Assembly: GCA_003215555.1 (NCBI GenBank)
Contig: QCKE01000002.1
Location: forward strand, 98,959 to 162,958
Length of the DNA stretch: 64,000 nt
From: Prochlorococcus sp. AG-409-K04
GTDB taxonomy: Bacteria; Cyanobacteriota; Cyanobacteriia; PCC-6307; Cyanobiaceae
Direction: 5' to 3'
A program made the position numbers and the translations under genes. Every line of letters starts with the position of its first letter. The stretch's first letter is position 1. Positions 17,830 through 26,150 of this stretch are shown one piece after another. The notes beneath the pieces were generated by a model that saw only the letters and a list, made by a program, of their open reading frames with translations, did not search any database and had not been told where the DNA came from.

Positions 17830-20541
17830 TTAAATTTTAGCACTTTTTAAGATGAGTTCCTTTCTTTGAATGTTTTTTATTTCTAACGTATTTGAAAGAA
17901 TTTGAGAGAGCCAATGCTGAATATGAAGAGGTTTGATGCTTTGACCGTTTGAGGAGATAAGGCTGTGTAATTCGATAGACACAAATTTTTCAGAAGAAAA
18001 GTCTTGCCAACTGATTAAGTTTATTTTTTCTAACATAGGTCGAAAATCTCTTTCTCTATAACGCCCTTTCTTATCAGTATCTTTCCAAATTAATGTTTTG
18101 GATTGGGTAATTTTTTGTATAGCAAGGTTCCATGTTTCTATAGAACTTTTCTCATTGGATTGGCTGATTAAGTCAAAAGTCCAATGTGATTGGATAAGCT
18201 CTTGCGCCAGACTGATTTTTGTTATCGGAATGGCTTTTACTTCTAATAGATTAATTCCTTGAGGCAATACTTTTTGAAGTTGCTCTTTAATTAACAATGG
18301 ATTGATTTCCTCAAAGAAATCAATATTCATCCATTCTCCTAATCCTTCTATTCCTAAGGGTAATGCAAGGGCAATTTGCAGACGAGGAAGAGGGTGAAAT
18401 CCTCCTGTATAACTCACAGGTAATTGACTTCGTCTTAAGGATCTTTCGAGTAAACGAATGAGATCTAAATGACTAATGAGATGTAAGGGTGTGATTTTTG
18501 CAAATTTTACTCTAACTCTCAATTTTTTTTCAGTCTTTAACTCTTTAGGCTCGTGTTTTATTGGGATTTGGTTGGGACTTATCACTTCATTTGCTCCTAG
18601 TTCTGGCCCACATACCCCACAACTACTGCATTCATGAAATGAGCAATCAGGAACTGTTGTTTGCTGTAGTGCATGTTGGAGATCTTTTATGAGCCATGTT
18701 TTTTTGATTCCCGTATCTATGTGGTCCCATGGTAAAGGTTGTAAGCAACGTGTAATTAGATCATTTGTTTTTAAACTCTGTACTGAGCCCCAGGTTCCCA
18801 TTTCTAGTTTTCGAAGTTGTGTAGCAAGACCTGCTTTTGCAATTGCTTGAGACCAAGCCTCGTATGTACGTTCTTGTGATTCAAACCATGCATCCATACC
18901 GGCACCATTTTTCCATGCAGACTCGATTACAGGAGCCAATCTTCTATCTCCGCGACCGAGAAAATCTTCTATGGCAGATATTCTGATATCAGTAAAATTA
19001 ACTTTTATGTTTCTAATTTTCAGATTAAAAAATGAATCCTTCAATAGTTGTTGTCTTCTTAATAGCTCGACATGTGAGACACTATGCCATTGAAATGGAG
19101 TATGAGGTTTTGGGGTAAAGTTGCTAATTGTGATATTTAATTTTAATTTCCCGAGACTTCTACATTCTTCTTGTAGCCATTTGCATGTATTTGCAATGGC
19201 TACAATGTCTTCGTCCTCTTCGCCTGGAAGACCAATCATGAAATACAGTTTGATTTTTTGATATTTGTGCTCCATTGCTTTCGTTATGCCAGCAAGCAGA
19301 TCTTTATCTGTAAGACCTTTGTTGATTATGTCTCGAAGGCGTTGACTACCTGCTTCGGGTGCAAAGGTAAGTCCAGGTTGACGCCCACCGCCAACAATAT
19401 GAGCAATATTTTCATCAAATCTATCTACTCTTTGACTAGGTAGTTGTAATGTAATATTCTCACCATTGAATTTATTCTTGAGATTAACTCCTACCTCAGG
19501 TAGTGATAGGTAATCACTACAGCTTAAAGAGAGGAGTGAAAAGTCGCTATAACCTGTCTCTTTTATGCCATTTTCTACGGCTTTGATGATTTTATCTGGA
19601 GCTACGTCTCGGGCTGGCCGAGTGAGCATTCCTGGTTGGCAAAAGCGACATCCTCGAGTGCATCCGCGTCTTATTTCAATTGTAAGTCGATCATGTATTG
19701 TTTCAATATTTGGAACCAATCCCATTGAATAACTAGGCATGGGTGTAGCAACACGTCGAATAATTCTCTTGGCTACGGATGGGGAGATTGGTTTGATTGA
19801 AGAGAAGTCTGGTAATGGTTTGTACAGTGATGGAACATATACACCAGGGATTTCGGCGAGGCTGAACAGTGTTTCTGATCTTTTAAGTCCTAATTTCTTA
19901 GACTGAGATATTATTAGACCTATTTCTGGGAGTAGCTCTTCTCCATCTCCCAAAGCAAAAAAATCAAAAAAATCTGCGTAAGGTTCTGGATTGCTTGTTG
20001 CTGTAGGCCCTCCGGCAAAGATTAGTGGTTGTGATTTTGGATCATTTAGTGAAAGGTCTTGACGGTTTTTTGCGTAGATATTTATTTCAGCTAAATCAAG
20101 CATTTCTAGAATATTTGTTGCACCAAGTTCATAACTGAGACTGAAACCAAGCAGATCAAAATGTTTTAGTTCAATCCTTGTTTCAACTCCAAATAAAGTT
20201 GAAGAGCTGGACCTTAAACGTTTTGCGAAATCAGATTCTGGAAGATACGCTCGATCACAAAGTTGATTTGGGATATTATTGAGTATTGAATATAAAATGA
20301 TGTGGCCAAGATTGCTTGCACCTACTTCGTATAGCTCTGGATAACTAAGTGCCCAGTGTACGTTAGTTGCCTCCCAATTACGTATCTTTGTACCAAGTTC
20401 TTTACCCATGTATTGAGCTGGTTTGTGGATTTCACTATCCACTAATTTCTCAAAATGAATTGGTTTAAAAAAATTTTCTCTATCTATCGAAGAGGTTCTA
20501 TTAGAAGACACAGTAGAAAAACTTTTTTCTATCGTATTCAA
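17830..20541 (-). CDS. Fused B12-binding radical SAM protein with C-terminal DUF2344 domain
   Basis: The 903-aa chain joins two families. The first ~620 residues are a radical SAM protein of the TIGR03960 type with an N-terminal B12-binding-like Rossmann region (LSYPELYEVGASNLGHIILY) and the cluster motif CX3CX2C (CTRGCRFCQPGM) near residue 295. FAPEAGSQRLRDIINKG and FMIGLPGEEDEDI are typical core strands. A Cys cluster, CSFHECSSCGVCGPE, links to a C-terminal TIGR03936/DUF2344 domain beginning RVRVKFAKITPLHLISHLDLIR and including GGFHPLPRLQIALALPLGIEG. Neither domain has an assigned reaction. In other phyla the two are separate genes next to RNase G. Here the fusion lies upstream of rne on the same strand, about 236 bp away. 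Confidence 0.85.
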   Translation of the reverse strand: MNTIEKSFSTVSSNRTSSIDRENFFKPIHFEKLVDSEIHKPAQYMGKELGTKIRNWEATNVHWALSYPELYEVGASNLGHIILYSILNNIPNQLCDRAYLPESDFAKRLRSSSSTLFGVETRIELKHFDLLGFSLSYELGATNILEMLDLAEINIYAKNRQDLSLNDPKSQPLIFAGGPTATSNPEPYADFFDFFALGDGEELLPEIGLIISQSKKLGLKRSETLFSLAEIPGVYVPSLYKPLPDFSSIKPISPSVAKRIIRRVATPMPSYSMGLVPNIETIHDRLTIEIRRGCTRGCRFCQPGMLTRPARDVAPDKIIKAVENGIKETGYSDFSLLSLSCSDYLSLPEVGVNLKNKFNGENITLQLPSQRVDRFDENIAHIVGGGRQPGLTFAPEAGSQRLRDIINKGLTDKDLLAGITKAMEHKYQKIKLYFMIGLPGEEDEDIVAIANTCKWLQEECRSLGKLKLNITISNFTPKPHTPFQWHSVSHVELLRRQQLLKDSFFNLKIRNIKVNFTDIRISAIEDFLGRGDRRLAPVIESAWKNGAGMDAWFESQERTYEAWSQAIAKAGLATQLRKLEMGTWGSVQSLKTNDLITRCLQPLPWDHIDTGIKKTWLIKDLQHALQQTTVPDCSFHECSSCGVCGPELGANEVISPNQIPIKHEPKELKTEKKLRVRVKFAKITPLHLISHLDLIRLLERSLRRSQLPVSYTGGFHPLPRLQIALALPLGIEGLGEWMNIDFFEEINPLLIKEQLQKVLPQGINLLEVKAIPITKISLAQELIQSHWTFDLISQSNEKSSIETWNLAIQKITQSKTLIWKDTDKKGRYRERDFRPMLEKINLISWQDFSSEKFVSIELHSLISSNGQSIKPLHIQHWLSQILSNTLEIKNIQRKELILKSAKI

Positions 20542-20603
20542 TTTTTCTTCACTTAGTTACCTTTTCGAGGCAGTATATAAAAGTGGGTTAATTATTTTTT
20601 CTC

Positions 20604-21830
20604 GTGGTTCAAGTCAACAGTAATTATTTAAAGCTTAAAGCTGGTTATCTATTCCCTGAGATTGCTAGGCGGATTAATGCTTTTTGTAAGCTGCATCCTG
20701 AAGCAAATCTTATTCGGTTGGGGATAGGTGATGTTACTGAACCTTTGCCTGATGCTTGTTGTAAGGCGATGCAGCACGCAATTCAAGAAATGGCGACCCA
20801 AGATGGTTTTCATGGCTATGGACCTGAACAAGGCTATTTGTGGCTTCGAGAAGCAATAGCTCAAAATGATTTTCAGAGTCGTAGTTGTAACATCTCAGCG
20901 GAAGAGATTTTTGTTTCAGATGGATCCAAATGTGACAGTAGTAATATTCTTGATATTCTTGGCCCCGGAAATCGTATTGCAGTAACCGATCCAGTATATC
21001 CAGTATATGTAGATAGCAATGTAATGACTGGACATACTGGTGATGCTTCTTCGTTAGGCCATTATGCAGGTTTAACTTACATACCTTTAAATGCTGAAAA
21101 TGGTTTTCAAGCTGAGCTTCCTTCTAAGCCGGTGGATTTGATTTACCTTTGTTTTCCTAATAATCCCACTGGTGCTATTGCAAATAAAGATCAATTGGCT
21201 AAATGGGTAGATTATGCTCGAAGGAATCAGTCATTAATATTATTTGATGCGGCTTATGAGGCTTTTATTCAAGATCCTTCTTTACCACATTCAATTTTTG
21301 AAATCGAGGGCGCTAGAGAATGTTCAATTGAATTTCGGTCATTTTCTAAAAAAGCTGGTTTTACAGGAACTCGCTGTGCATACACCGTAATTCCAAAATC
21401 TCTTAAAGGAAAAACTGAGAATGGGGAAATAATCGATTTATGGTCATTATGGAATCGAAGACAAAGCACTAAGTTCAATGGAGTTAGTTATATTGTTCAG
21501 CGAGGAGCTGAAGCTGTTTTTTCCTTAGAGGGGCAATCTCAAACAAAGAAACTTGTTCGTTTCTATATGGATAATGCTGCTCTTATTAGAAATAAACTTT
21601 CCAACGCAGGTTACAAAGTATATGGAGGGCAGCATGCTCCCTACGTTTGGGTCGAAGCTCCTAATGGTTATGATTCCTGGAAATTTTTTGACTTTTTACT
21701 GAATGAAGCCAATGTAGTAGGTACACCAGGAAGTGGTTTTGGTGTTGCTGGAGAAGGTTTTTTTCGCTTATCAGCTTTTAATAGTCGGGAAAATGTTGAA
21801 CAAGCAATGAAACGGATAATTAGTATTTGA
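20604..21830 (+). CDS. dapL: LL-diaminopimelate aminotransferase
   Basis: PLP-dependent transaminase that makes LL-diaminopimelate directly from tetrahydrodipicolinate, the lysine and peptidoglycan route used by cyanobacteria and plants. The 408-aa sequence has [51 protein letters not shown], and the PLP lysine in [15 protein letters not shown]. It starts with GTG; the upstream gene is divergent across 62 bp. Full length for the family. Confidence 0.96.
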   Translation: MVQVNSNYLKLKAGYLFPEIARRINAFCKLHPEANLIRLGIGDVTEPLPDACCKAMQHAIQEMATQDGFHGYGPEQGYLWLREAIAQNDFQSRSCNISAEEIFVSDGSKCDSSNILDILGPGNRIAVTDPVYPVYVDSNVMTGHTGDASSLGHYAGLTYIPLNAENGFQAELPSKPVDLIYLCFPNNPTGAIANKDQLAKWVDYARRNQSLILFDAAYEAFIQDPSLPHSIFEIEGARECSIEFRSFSKKAGFTGTRCAYTVIPKSLKGKTENGEIIDLWSLWNRRQSTKFNGVSYIVQRGAEAVFSLEGQSQTKKLVRFYMDNAALIRNKLSNAGYKVYGGQHAPYVWVEAPNGYDSWKFFDFLLNEANVVGTPGSGFGVAGEGFFRLSAFNSRENVEQAMKRIISI

Positions 21831-21892
21831 TTTTGATTTTGTTATAAACTCTTTATTACTCTTAGAGTTTGGCTGAATAGTCAGTATCACAC

Positions 21893-22204
21893 ATGGTGAG
21901 AAATTTAAGCAGTAGCCCTGGTGGTGCAGCAGTTGTAGAGAAGAAAGTTGAACGAGTGAGAAAGAAATCTCCTCGGTATAAGGTTTTGTTACATAATGAT
22001 CCTGTTAACACCATGGATTATGTTGTAAAAACTTTGCGTCAAGTTGTACCCCAGCTAAGTGAGCAAGATGCAATGGCAATTATGCTTGAAACGCATGAAA
22101 CGGGGATAGGATTAGTTATTATTTGCGATTTGGAACCGGCTGAGTTTTATTCAGAATCTTTAAAAAGTAAAGGATTGACAAGTACCATTGAATTGGAAAA
22201 TTGA
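21893..22204 (+). CDS. clpS: ATP-dependent Clp protease adaptor ClpS
   Basis: Adaptor that hands N-degron substrates to ClpC/ClpA. The 103-aa chain has a short flexible N-terminus and the core YKVLLHNDPVNTMDYVVKTLRQVV, then LETHETGIGLVIICDLEPAEFY. The ND pair and the hydrophobic pocket region that recognise N-terminal residues are present. Cyanobacteria commonly carry ClpS1 and ClpS2; this looks like the standard ClpS1 type. Its stop overlaps the TTG start of the next gene by 4 nt. Confidence 0.94.
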   Translation: MVRNLSSSPGGAAVVEKKVERVRKKSPRYKVLLHNDPVNTMDYVVKTLRQVVPQLSEQDAMAIMLETHETGIGLVIICDLEPAEFYSESLKSKGLTSTIELEN

Positions 22205-23118
22205 TTAATTCAATTTCTGTTTATTGGAAACATTGGGTGCTTCAGCGTCGTCTTTGGGTCCCGACAATTTTACTGTTTCCTTTTTTATATTTGTTGGGTT
22301 GGGTTTTAGCCCAACCTTTTTTATTTCTTTCATTTCCATTTAGCATTGATTCCAATCAGGTATCTATTTTAGGAACAGTATTCACATTTTGTTCGTTTTT
22401 ATTAGTTCTACCAAGCTGGGGCAAGTTGAGATGGAAGAACCGACATCCTTTGTTCTTATTGGGATTAAGAAGCACTAATTTTAAAGCATCTTTGAATTCG
22501 TCGATGCATGGCTTTCTCTGGGCTTTGGTTTTTTTGTTATGTGTTATGACACCTGTTTTTTTTGGTCCTGGTGTAAAGTTTCAAGGAATTCTTAGAATTT
22601 CAGATATTGCAAATGCGATCATCTTAGGCTTTGGAGTTGGATTTGCGGAAGAATTAATTTTTCGTGGTTGGTTGTGGAAGGAATTGACTTTTTTGTTTGG
22701 GCCAAAACGAGGCCTTGTTTTTCAGGCAATGATTTTTAGTTTGGCACATCTGGTTTCGTTGTTAAAGTCCAATTTAGACTGGATTGAATTACTAGCTCTT
22801 TTAGTTGGCTTGTTTTTGTTAGGATTAGTTCTTAGTTTGAGACGTATTTTAGACAAAGGTTTTTTAGGAGGGTGTATTTGCTTACATGGAGGGCTTGTAG
22901 GGCTATGGTTTTATCTTAATGCAGGTTTGATAGGTATATCAGATAGTACGCCTAGATGGATGATTGGTCCTGGAGATGTTTCCCCTAACCCTATTGGAAG
23001 TTTTATCAGCATTTTTTGTTTGCTATTAACTCTGTTTTATTATCGAACTGCTTTTGCGATTGCTGGACGCCCTTGTAAAGGTGATCGTAGTGCTTCCTCT
23101 AAAGGAGCAATCCCATAA
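22201..23118 (+). CDS. CPBP-family intramembrane metalloprotease
   Basis: Integral membrane protein with about seven to eight hydrophobic helices. The CPBP/Abi signature is present in order: GFAEELIFRGWLWKEL (the EExxxR motif), then SLAHLVSLL (FxxxH-type), then CICLHGGLVG. Relatives include Rce1-like proteases, bacteriocin-immunity proteins and the plant SCO4; the substrate here is unknown. The TTG start overlaps the clpS stop, so the two genes are probably coupled. The last 26 codons overlap the 3' end of a convergent radical SAM gene by 79 nt, which is unusually long. Confidence 0.85.
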   Translation: MINSISVYWKHWVLQRRLWVPTILLFPFLYLLGWVLAQPFLFLSFPFSIDSNQVSILGTVFTFCSFLLVLPSWGKLRWKNRHPLFLLGLRSTNFKASLNSSMHGFLWALVFLLCVMTPVFFGPGVKFQGILRISDIANAIILGFGVGFAEELIFRGWLWKELTFLFGPKRGLVFQAMIFSLAHLVSLLKSNLDWIELLALLVGLFLLGLVLSLRRILDKGFLGGCICLHGGLVGLWFYLNAGLIGISDSTPRWMIGPGDVSPNPIGSFISIFCLLLTLFYYRTAFAIAGRPCKGDRSASSKGAIP

Positions 23119-24683
23119 TCTCTTTCTAAAAGTTTGATAACTGTTCGCCCAAAATTATTTGGGCACAATTCAAATGCTTCCAGGCAAATTCTGCCGAAGA
23201 CTTTCCCCATTGGTTCTGGATTCCACAATAATTTACGAGCTGTCCATGGCATCATGCTCATAGGGTTGTATCCAGGTTTGATTAGTCCTTGGTCAAAACC
23301 GTATTGTTCAAGATGAGTATGAGGTTGGAGTCCAATAAAGAAAATTGCTGGTTCAACTTTTTCAGCACCAAAAATTCGTTCTAGTTCTCTGTGGTATGAG
23401 ATGGTTTGACGAATAGTCTCTGGTTTCTCATCAATAACATTGAATGAATAATTTACTGAGACATGGTCTTTAAAACCAGCATTAGATAGTAATTTACAAT
23501 TATCTAATACAGTTCTTAAGTTATAACCCATACGCATTTTTCTAACTAATTCTTGTGAACCAGAGGTGATACCTATTTCAAAATAACTCATGCCTGTTTG
23601 CACCATTAACTTGGCTAGTTCGGCATCAAGGTTGTCAGCTCTTATGTATGCAGCCCAGCGCATGTCTAACATATTCTCTTGTTTAATTCCCTTGAGAAGC
23701 TCTTTTGCATCTTCGATATAACGCTTAGCAGGAATAAATTGTGCATCTGTAAACCATATATTTCGGACACCTAATTCATACAATTGTCGAATTTCCTTAA
23801 CAACTTCATTAATTGGATTGACTCTTACTTGTTTTCCTTCAACAACCGTATAGACACAATAACAACAGTTGTGCGGACAACCTCGTTTTGTTTGAACCCC
23901 GATGTAAAAATCTCCACCATCTAGGTACCAATGTATTTGAGACCAGATTGAGCATATATATGAATAGTTGCAAGCAGTTTTGATAGCACTAATGGGTTGT
24001 TCATGTATGAGTCCAACTCTGGGTTTTTCTCCAGCTATAAAACATCTTTCTTTATCAATGGCTTCACCTAAAAGTAATTTTTGCAATAAAGGCTCACCTT
24101 CTCCTATGGAAACAATTGTTCCTGCTGGCAAAGATTTACCTAGTTGCTCATAAAAAACACTTACGGCGCCTCCTCCTACAACAGCTTTTGCATCACTGAC
24201 AAAAGTCTGCGCTTGCTTCAGTCCTTTTCTTATTAATTTCTGGTTTCGCCATAATTCTCCATAATGACTTTTCATTAGTCTCAAACCTCCAAATGCTCCT
24301 CGTAATTTTTTTAAAGGATTTGGAGAGTAAAAAACTTCAAAAGAATGTTGCAGGGGATTTCCTCCTCTCCCATCAACTGGCGCATAGATTTGAATATCTC
24401 TCCAGGAGAAGACTAGAATTGAAGGTTGAAAGCTATTAATAGTAGATATTAAAACTCGTTCAACATCAACAACTGGTAGGGCTGCAAGATCTAATATTTT
24501 TTGTTGTAGCGTTGGAAAGCATTTGTGTAGATGATCTGCAAGATAAATGGGACCAATAGGAAATATTGGATTACATGGGAGTCTAATAATTAATACTTTG
24601 GCCTTTTCCAAAATAGAAGAGCTAGATTCGCTCATCTGTTGTGACTTTGATTCTATGTAACTCATGGTTGACTTTACTTGCAT
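23040..24683 (-). CDS. B12-binding-domain radical SAM protein, function unknown
   Basis: A 547-aa protein with an N-terminal cobalamin-binding-like Rossmann region (KVLIIRLPCNPIFPIGPIYLADHL, later SIGEGEPLLQKLLLGE) and the cluster motif CX3CX2C in RGCPHNCCYCVY near residue 271. ELGVRNIWFTDAQF, YFEIGITSGSQELVRKMRMGY and HVSVNYSFNVIDEKPETI are the expected barrel strands. The overall architecture resembles BchE/MiaB-like class B enzymes, but nothing identifies a substrate. It seems to be a conserved cyanobacterial type. The N-terminus is uncertain: Met residues at positions 1, 7 and 17 are all possible. The C-terminus overlaps the convergent protease gene by 79 nt. Confidence 0.8.
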   Translation of the reverse strand: MQVKSTMSYIESKSQQMSESSSSILEKAKVLIIRLPCNPIFPIGPIYLADHLHKCFPTLQQKILDLAALPVVDVERVLISTINSFQPSILVFSWRDIQIYAPVDGRGGNPLQHSFEVFYSPNPLKKLRGAFGGLRLMKSHYGELWRNQKLIRKGLKQAQTFVSDAKAVVGGGAVSVFYEQLGKSLPAGTIVSIGEGEPLLQKLLLGEAIDKERCFIAGEKPRVGLIHEQPISAIKTACNYSYICSIWSQIHWYLDGGDFYIGVQTKRGCPHNCCYCVYTVVEGKQVRVNPINEVVKEIRQLYELGVRNIWFTDAQFIPAKRYIEDAKELLKGIKQENMLDMRWAAYIRADNLDAELAKLMVQTGMSYFEIGITSGSQELVRKMRMGYNLRTVLDNCKLLSNAGFKDHVSVNYSFNVIDEKPETIRQTISYHRELERIFGAEKVEPAIFFIGLQPHTHLEQYGFDQGLIKPGYNPMSMMPWTARKLLWNPEPMGKVFGRICLEAFELCPNNFGRTVIKLLERDYGIAPLEEALRSPLQGRPAIAKAVR

Positions 24684-24797
24684 TGACAGTTGAGATGCAT
24701 CTAAAGAATTGAGGTAGGGATTTAAATTGAGAAACTTTTCTTTTGTTCATACAACCTTAATATATTTTTAATCAGTTGGTTTAGAGTTTGGTCTTTG

Positions 24798-25157
24798 ATG
24801 AAATTTCAACTAATACATATTGGCATCAAAGAAAAAAGGTTAAAAGGCTTTAGGTATAAGCGTTTAATTAATTCTGGGATTTTTAGAGGTAACGATACAC
24901 GTCAAAAATTAATTGATTGCCAAGGCCCATTTCATGGCTGGACGAATGCTTCTGCTAAGAATTGGGTTTACGCAAGAGTGAGGGAGCAAAAGGAAGGTAG
25001 AAAAGTACACATAGTGTGTGATTGTTGCGATACAAGATGCATGTCTAGTAGTTGTGAACATACATTAATGGATAAAAATACTGAAAACAGAAGAAATCCC
25101 AATTGCTATGGACAAGAACTGGTAGATTTGATTATTGATTTAGCTAAACAAAATTAG
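24798..25157 (+). CDS. Cys-rich hypothetical protein
   Basis: I do not recognise this 119-aa product. It starts with a basic segment (KEKRLKGFRYKRLI) and has GPFHGWTNASAKNWVYARVRE in the middle. A dense Cys block, CDCCDTRCMSSSC, near residue 75 is preceded by one Cys and followed by another (NPNC), so a metal site, most simply zinc, is plausible. There is no signal peptide or membrane segment. The ATG here is preferred to a TTG three bases upstream. It stands alone, divergent from the radical SAM gene (about 110 bp) and followed by a long non-coding stretch. Confidence 0.65.
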   Translation: MKFQLIHIGIKEKRLKGFRYKRLINSGIFRGNDTRQKLIDCQGPFHGWTNASAKNWVYARVREQKEGRKVHIVCDCCDTRCMSSSCEHTLMDKNTENRRNPNCYGQELVDLIIDLAKQN

Positions 25158-25335
25158 TTCTTGGTTAACAGATGTTTCTTATTAAATATCTTTAATAGAA
25201 AGGTTTATTCATTTTTTTTAATTTTTAAAAGACTTTCTAATACCTTTGACCACAAACGAATTCCTTCGATTACTTCAAACTTCTTATTATCTCCCTATGC
25301 GAATGAAAATGCAATGCGCATAAAAGCTGATTGCG

Positions 25336-25365
25336 TTGAGAGGGTGACAAGGGTAAAAATATGAA
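25336..25365 (+). promoter_or_regulatory. Candidate promoter for the 25.4-kb RNA
   Basis: TTGAGA at 25336 and TATGAA at 25360 are separated by 18 bases, a reasonable sigma-70 layout. A start near 25372 would give a transcript of about 330 nt ending at the strong terminator. This is a pattern match only. Confidence 0.35.
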
Positions 25366-25369
25366 TATC

Positions 25370-25700
25370 GAACTCAGAGGCGCCTTATGACGGTAGACAC
25401 TCCACCTGAGTATTTGCTTGAAGCAGACTGACTTCTGGCTCCTGCTCCAACAGTCTCAATAATCAGTGGGCTTTCGTCTGAAGCGACAAGGATCAATGAT
25501 TTAGGTGCGTCAATTCAGTCGATACTCCTCTTGCATCGTTTAGGTGCCCTTATAGGAGAATAAGCCTAACCCCTAGAAACTTGGCCCCAGGTGCCTGTAT
25601 CCAGAAGCTTCTCAACTCTCCTGATTAATTGTTGCTAAGCATTGGTAAATAAAACGATCAGCAAGAAAGGAGCTCTTTTTGAGCTCCTTTCTTAATTTTT
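25370..25700 (+). ncRNA. Candidate structured non-coding RNA, unassigned
   Basis: The 600-bp stretch after the Cys-rich gene holds no credible ORF but much RNA structure. Hairpins: AGACTG/CAGTCT (25425-25456), GCTTT/GAAGC (25470-25484), and a two-part stem at 25540-25569 whose apical loop is AGGAGA. That loop is complementary to TCTCCT at 25617-25622, which would form a pseudoknot. GAGTAT at 25408 can pair with ATACTC at 25522. The motif AGGTGC recurs three times. A very strong terminator closes the unit. I looked for and did not find the signatures of tmRNA, RNase P RNA, SRP RNA or a cobalamin riboswitch. A 6S RNA cannot be excluded by eye. ACTCCTC at 25524 matches only the first seven bases of the Yfr1 motif. 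Confidence 0.5.
25663..25700 (+). terminator. Strong intrinsic terminator
   Basis: A perfect 13-bp stem, AAGAAAGGAGCTC / GAGCTCCTTTCTT, closes a TTTTT loop and is followed by AATTTTT. The T-run lies on the plus-strand side, so it terminates rightward transcription from the RNA region upstream. On the minus strand the stem would follow tRNA-Thr, but no U-tract is found there. Confidence 0.85.
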
Positions 25701-25760
25701 ACTATTTTTTCTAGAAGATATTTTTTGTATGGACTTTCACTAGTAAACTAGATTTGAGAA

Positions 25761-25832
25761 TGCCGGTGAGCGGAATTGAACCGCTGACCTACTGGTTACG
25801 AATCAGTTGCTCTACCTCTGAGCTACACCGGC
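25761..25832 (-). tRNA. tRNA-Thr (anticodon CGU)
   Basis: On the minus strand the 72-nt sequence folds as a complete cloverleaf: acceptor GCCGGTG/CACCGGC, D-arm GCTC...GAGC, anticodon loop TTCGTAA giving CGU (reads ACG), and a T-arm with GGTTCAATTCC. CCA is not encoded. The last anticodon-stem pair (31-39) is an A-C mismatch, a mild oddity. Its 5' end is only 18 bp from the start of the divergent DUF3493 gene. Confidence 0.95.
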
Positions 25833-25850
25833 TTAAATAGCAATTTTACC

Positions 25851-26084
25851 TTGAATTTAGATCCAAATCTTCGTAAAAAACTTCTAAATGAGTCGCAAAA
25901 TCCTTTTAGAGGTGTTAGAAGAGTCATATGGGTTGCTTTAACTTCTTCTGCAGGAATAGGTCTTTTGATAATGGGCGTTAGATTTTTTTCTGGTGAAGAT
26001 GTTTTGACTAATGATATTGCAATTCAACTGATTGCTTTTATTTTGTTTTCTACATTATTTGTTTTAGATCGCTCTAAAGATTAG
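25851..26084 (+). CDS. DUF3493 family small membrane protein
   Basis: A 77-aa protein with two hydrophobic helices (about residues 26-44 and 56-70) after a polar start DPNLRKKLLNESQNPFRGVRRVIW, the conserved front of the DUF3493 family. Plant relatives include LPA3, implicated in photosystem II assembly; the bacterial role is not established, and I infer only a thylakoid or inner-membrane location. The start is TTG, with no better alternative in frame. The gene lies between a divergent tRNA and the convergent infB, with hardly any room for its own promoter outside the tRNA gene. Confidence 0.8.
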   Translation: MNLDPNLRKKLLNESQNPFRGVRRVIWVALTSSAGIGLLIMGVRFFSGEDVLTNDIAIQLIAFILFSTLFVLDRSKD

Positions 26085-26150
26085 CGAACATTTGGATGAT
26101 TTTGTTTTCTATTCGGCAAAAATCTTTTGCACTTCCTTTTTGTTTGATTG

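Noticed and set aside
25161..25364. 67-aa plus-strand ORF (MVNRCFLLNIF...)
   Set aside because: No recognisable domain, atypical composition, and it lies over the candidate promoter of the structured RNA. It is more likely chance in AT-rich sequence.
25524..25534. Yfr1-type ACTCCTCACAC motif
   Set aside because: Only the first seven bases match (ACTCCTC); the CAC end is missing and the two-hairpin Yfr1 layout is not seen.
25370..25700. tmRNA, RNase P RNA or SRP RNA at this locus
   Set aside because: The diagnostic motifs (TTCGAC and a tag frame, GAGGAAAGUC, or the GGAAGGAAGCAGCC tetraloop region) are absent on both strands. The RNA is left unassigned.
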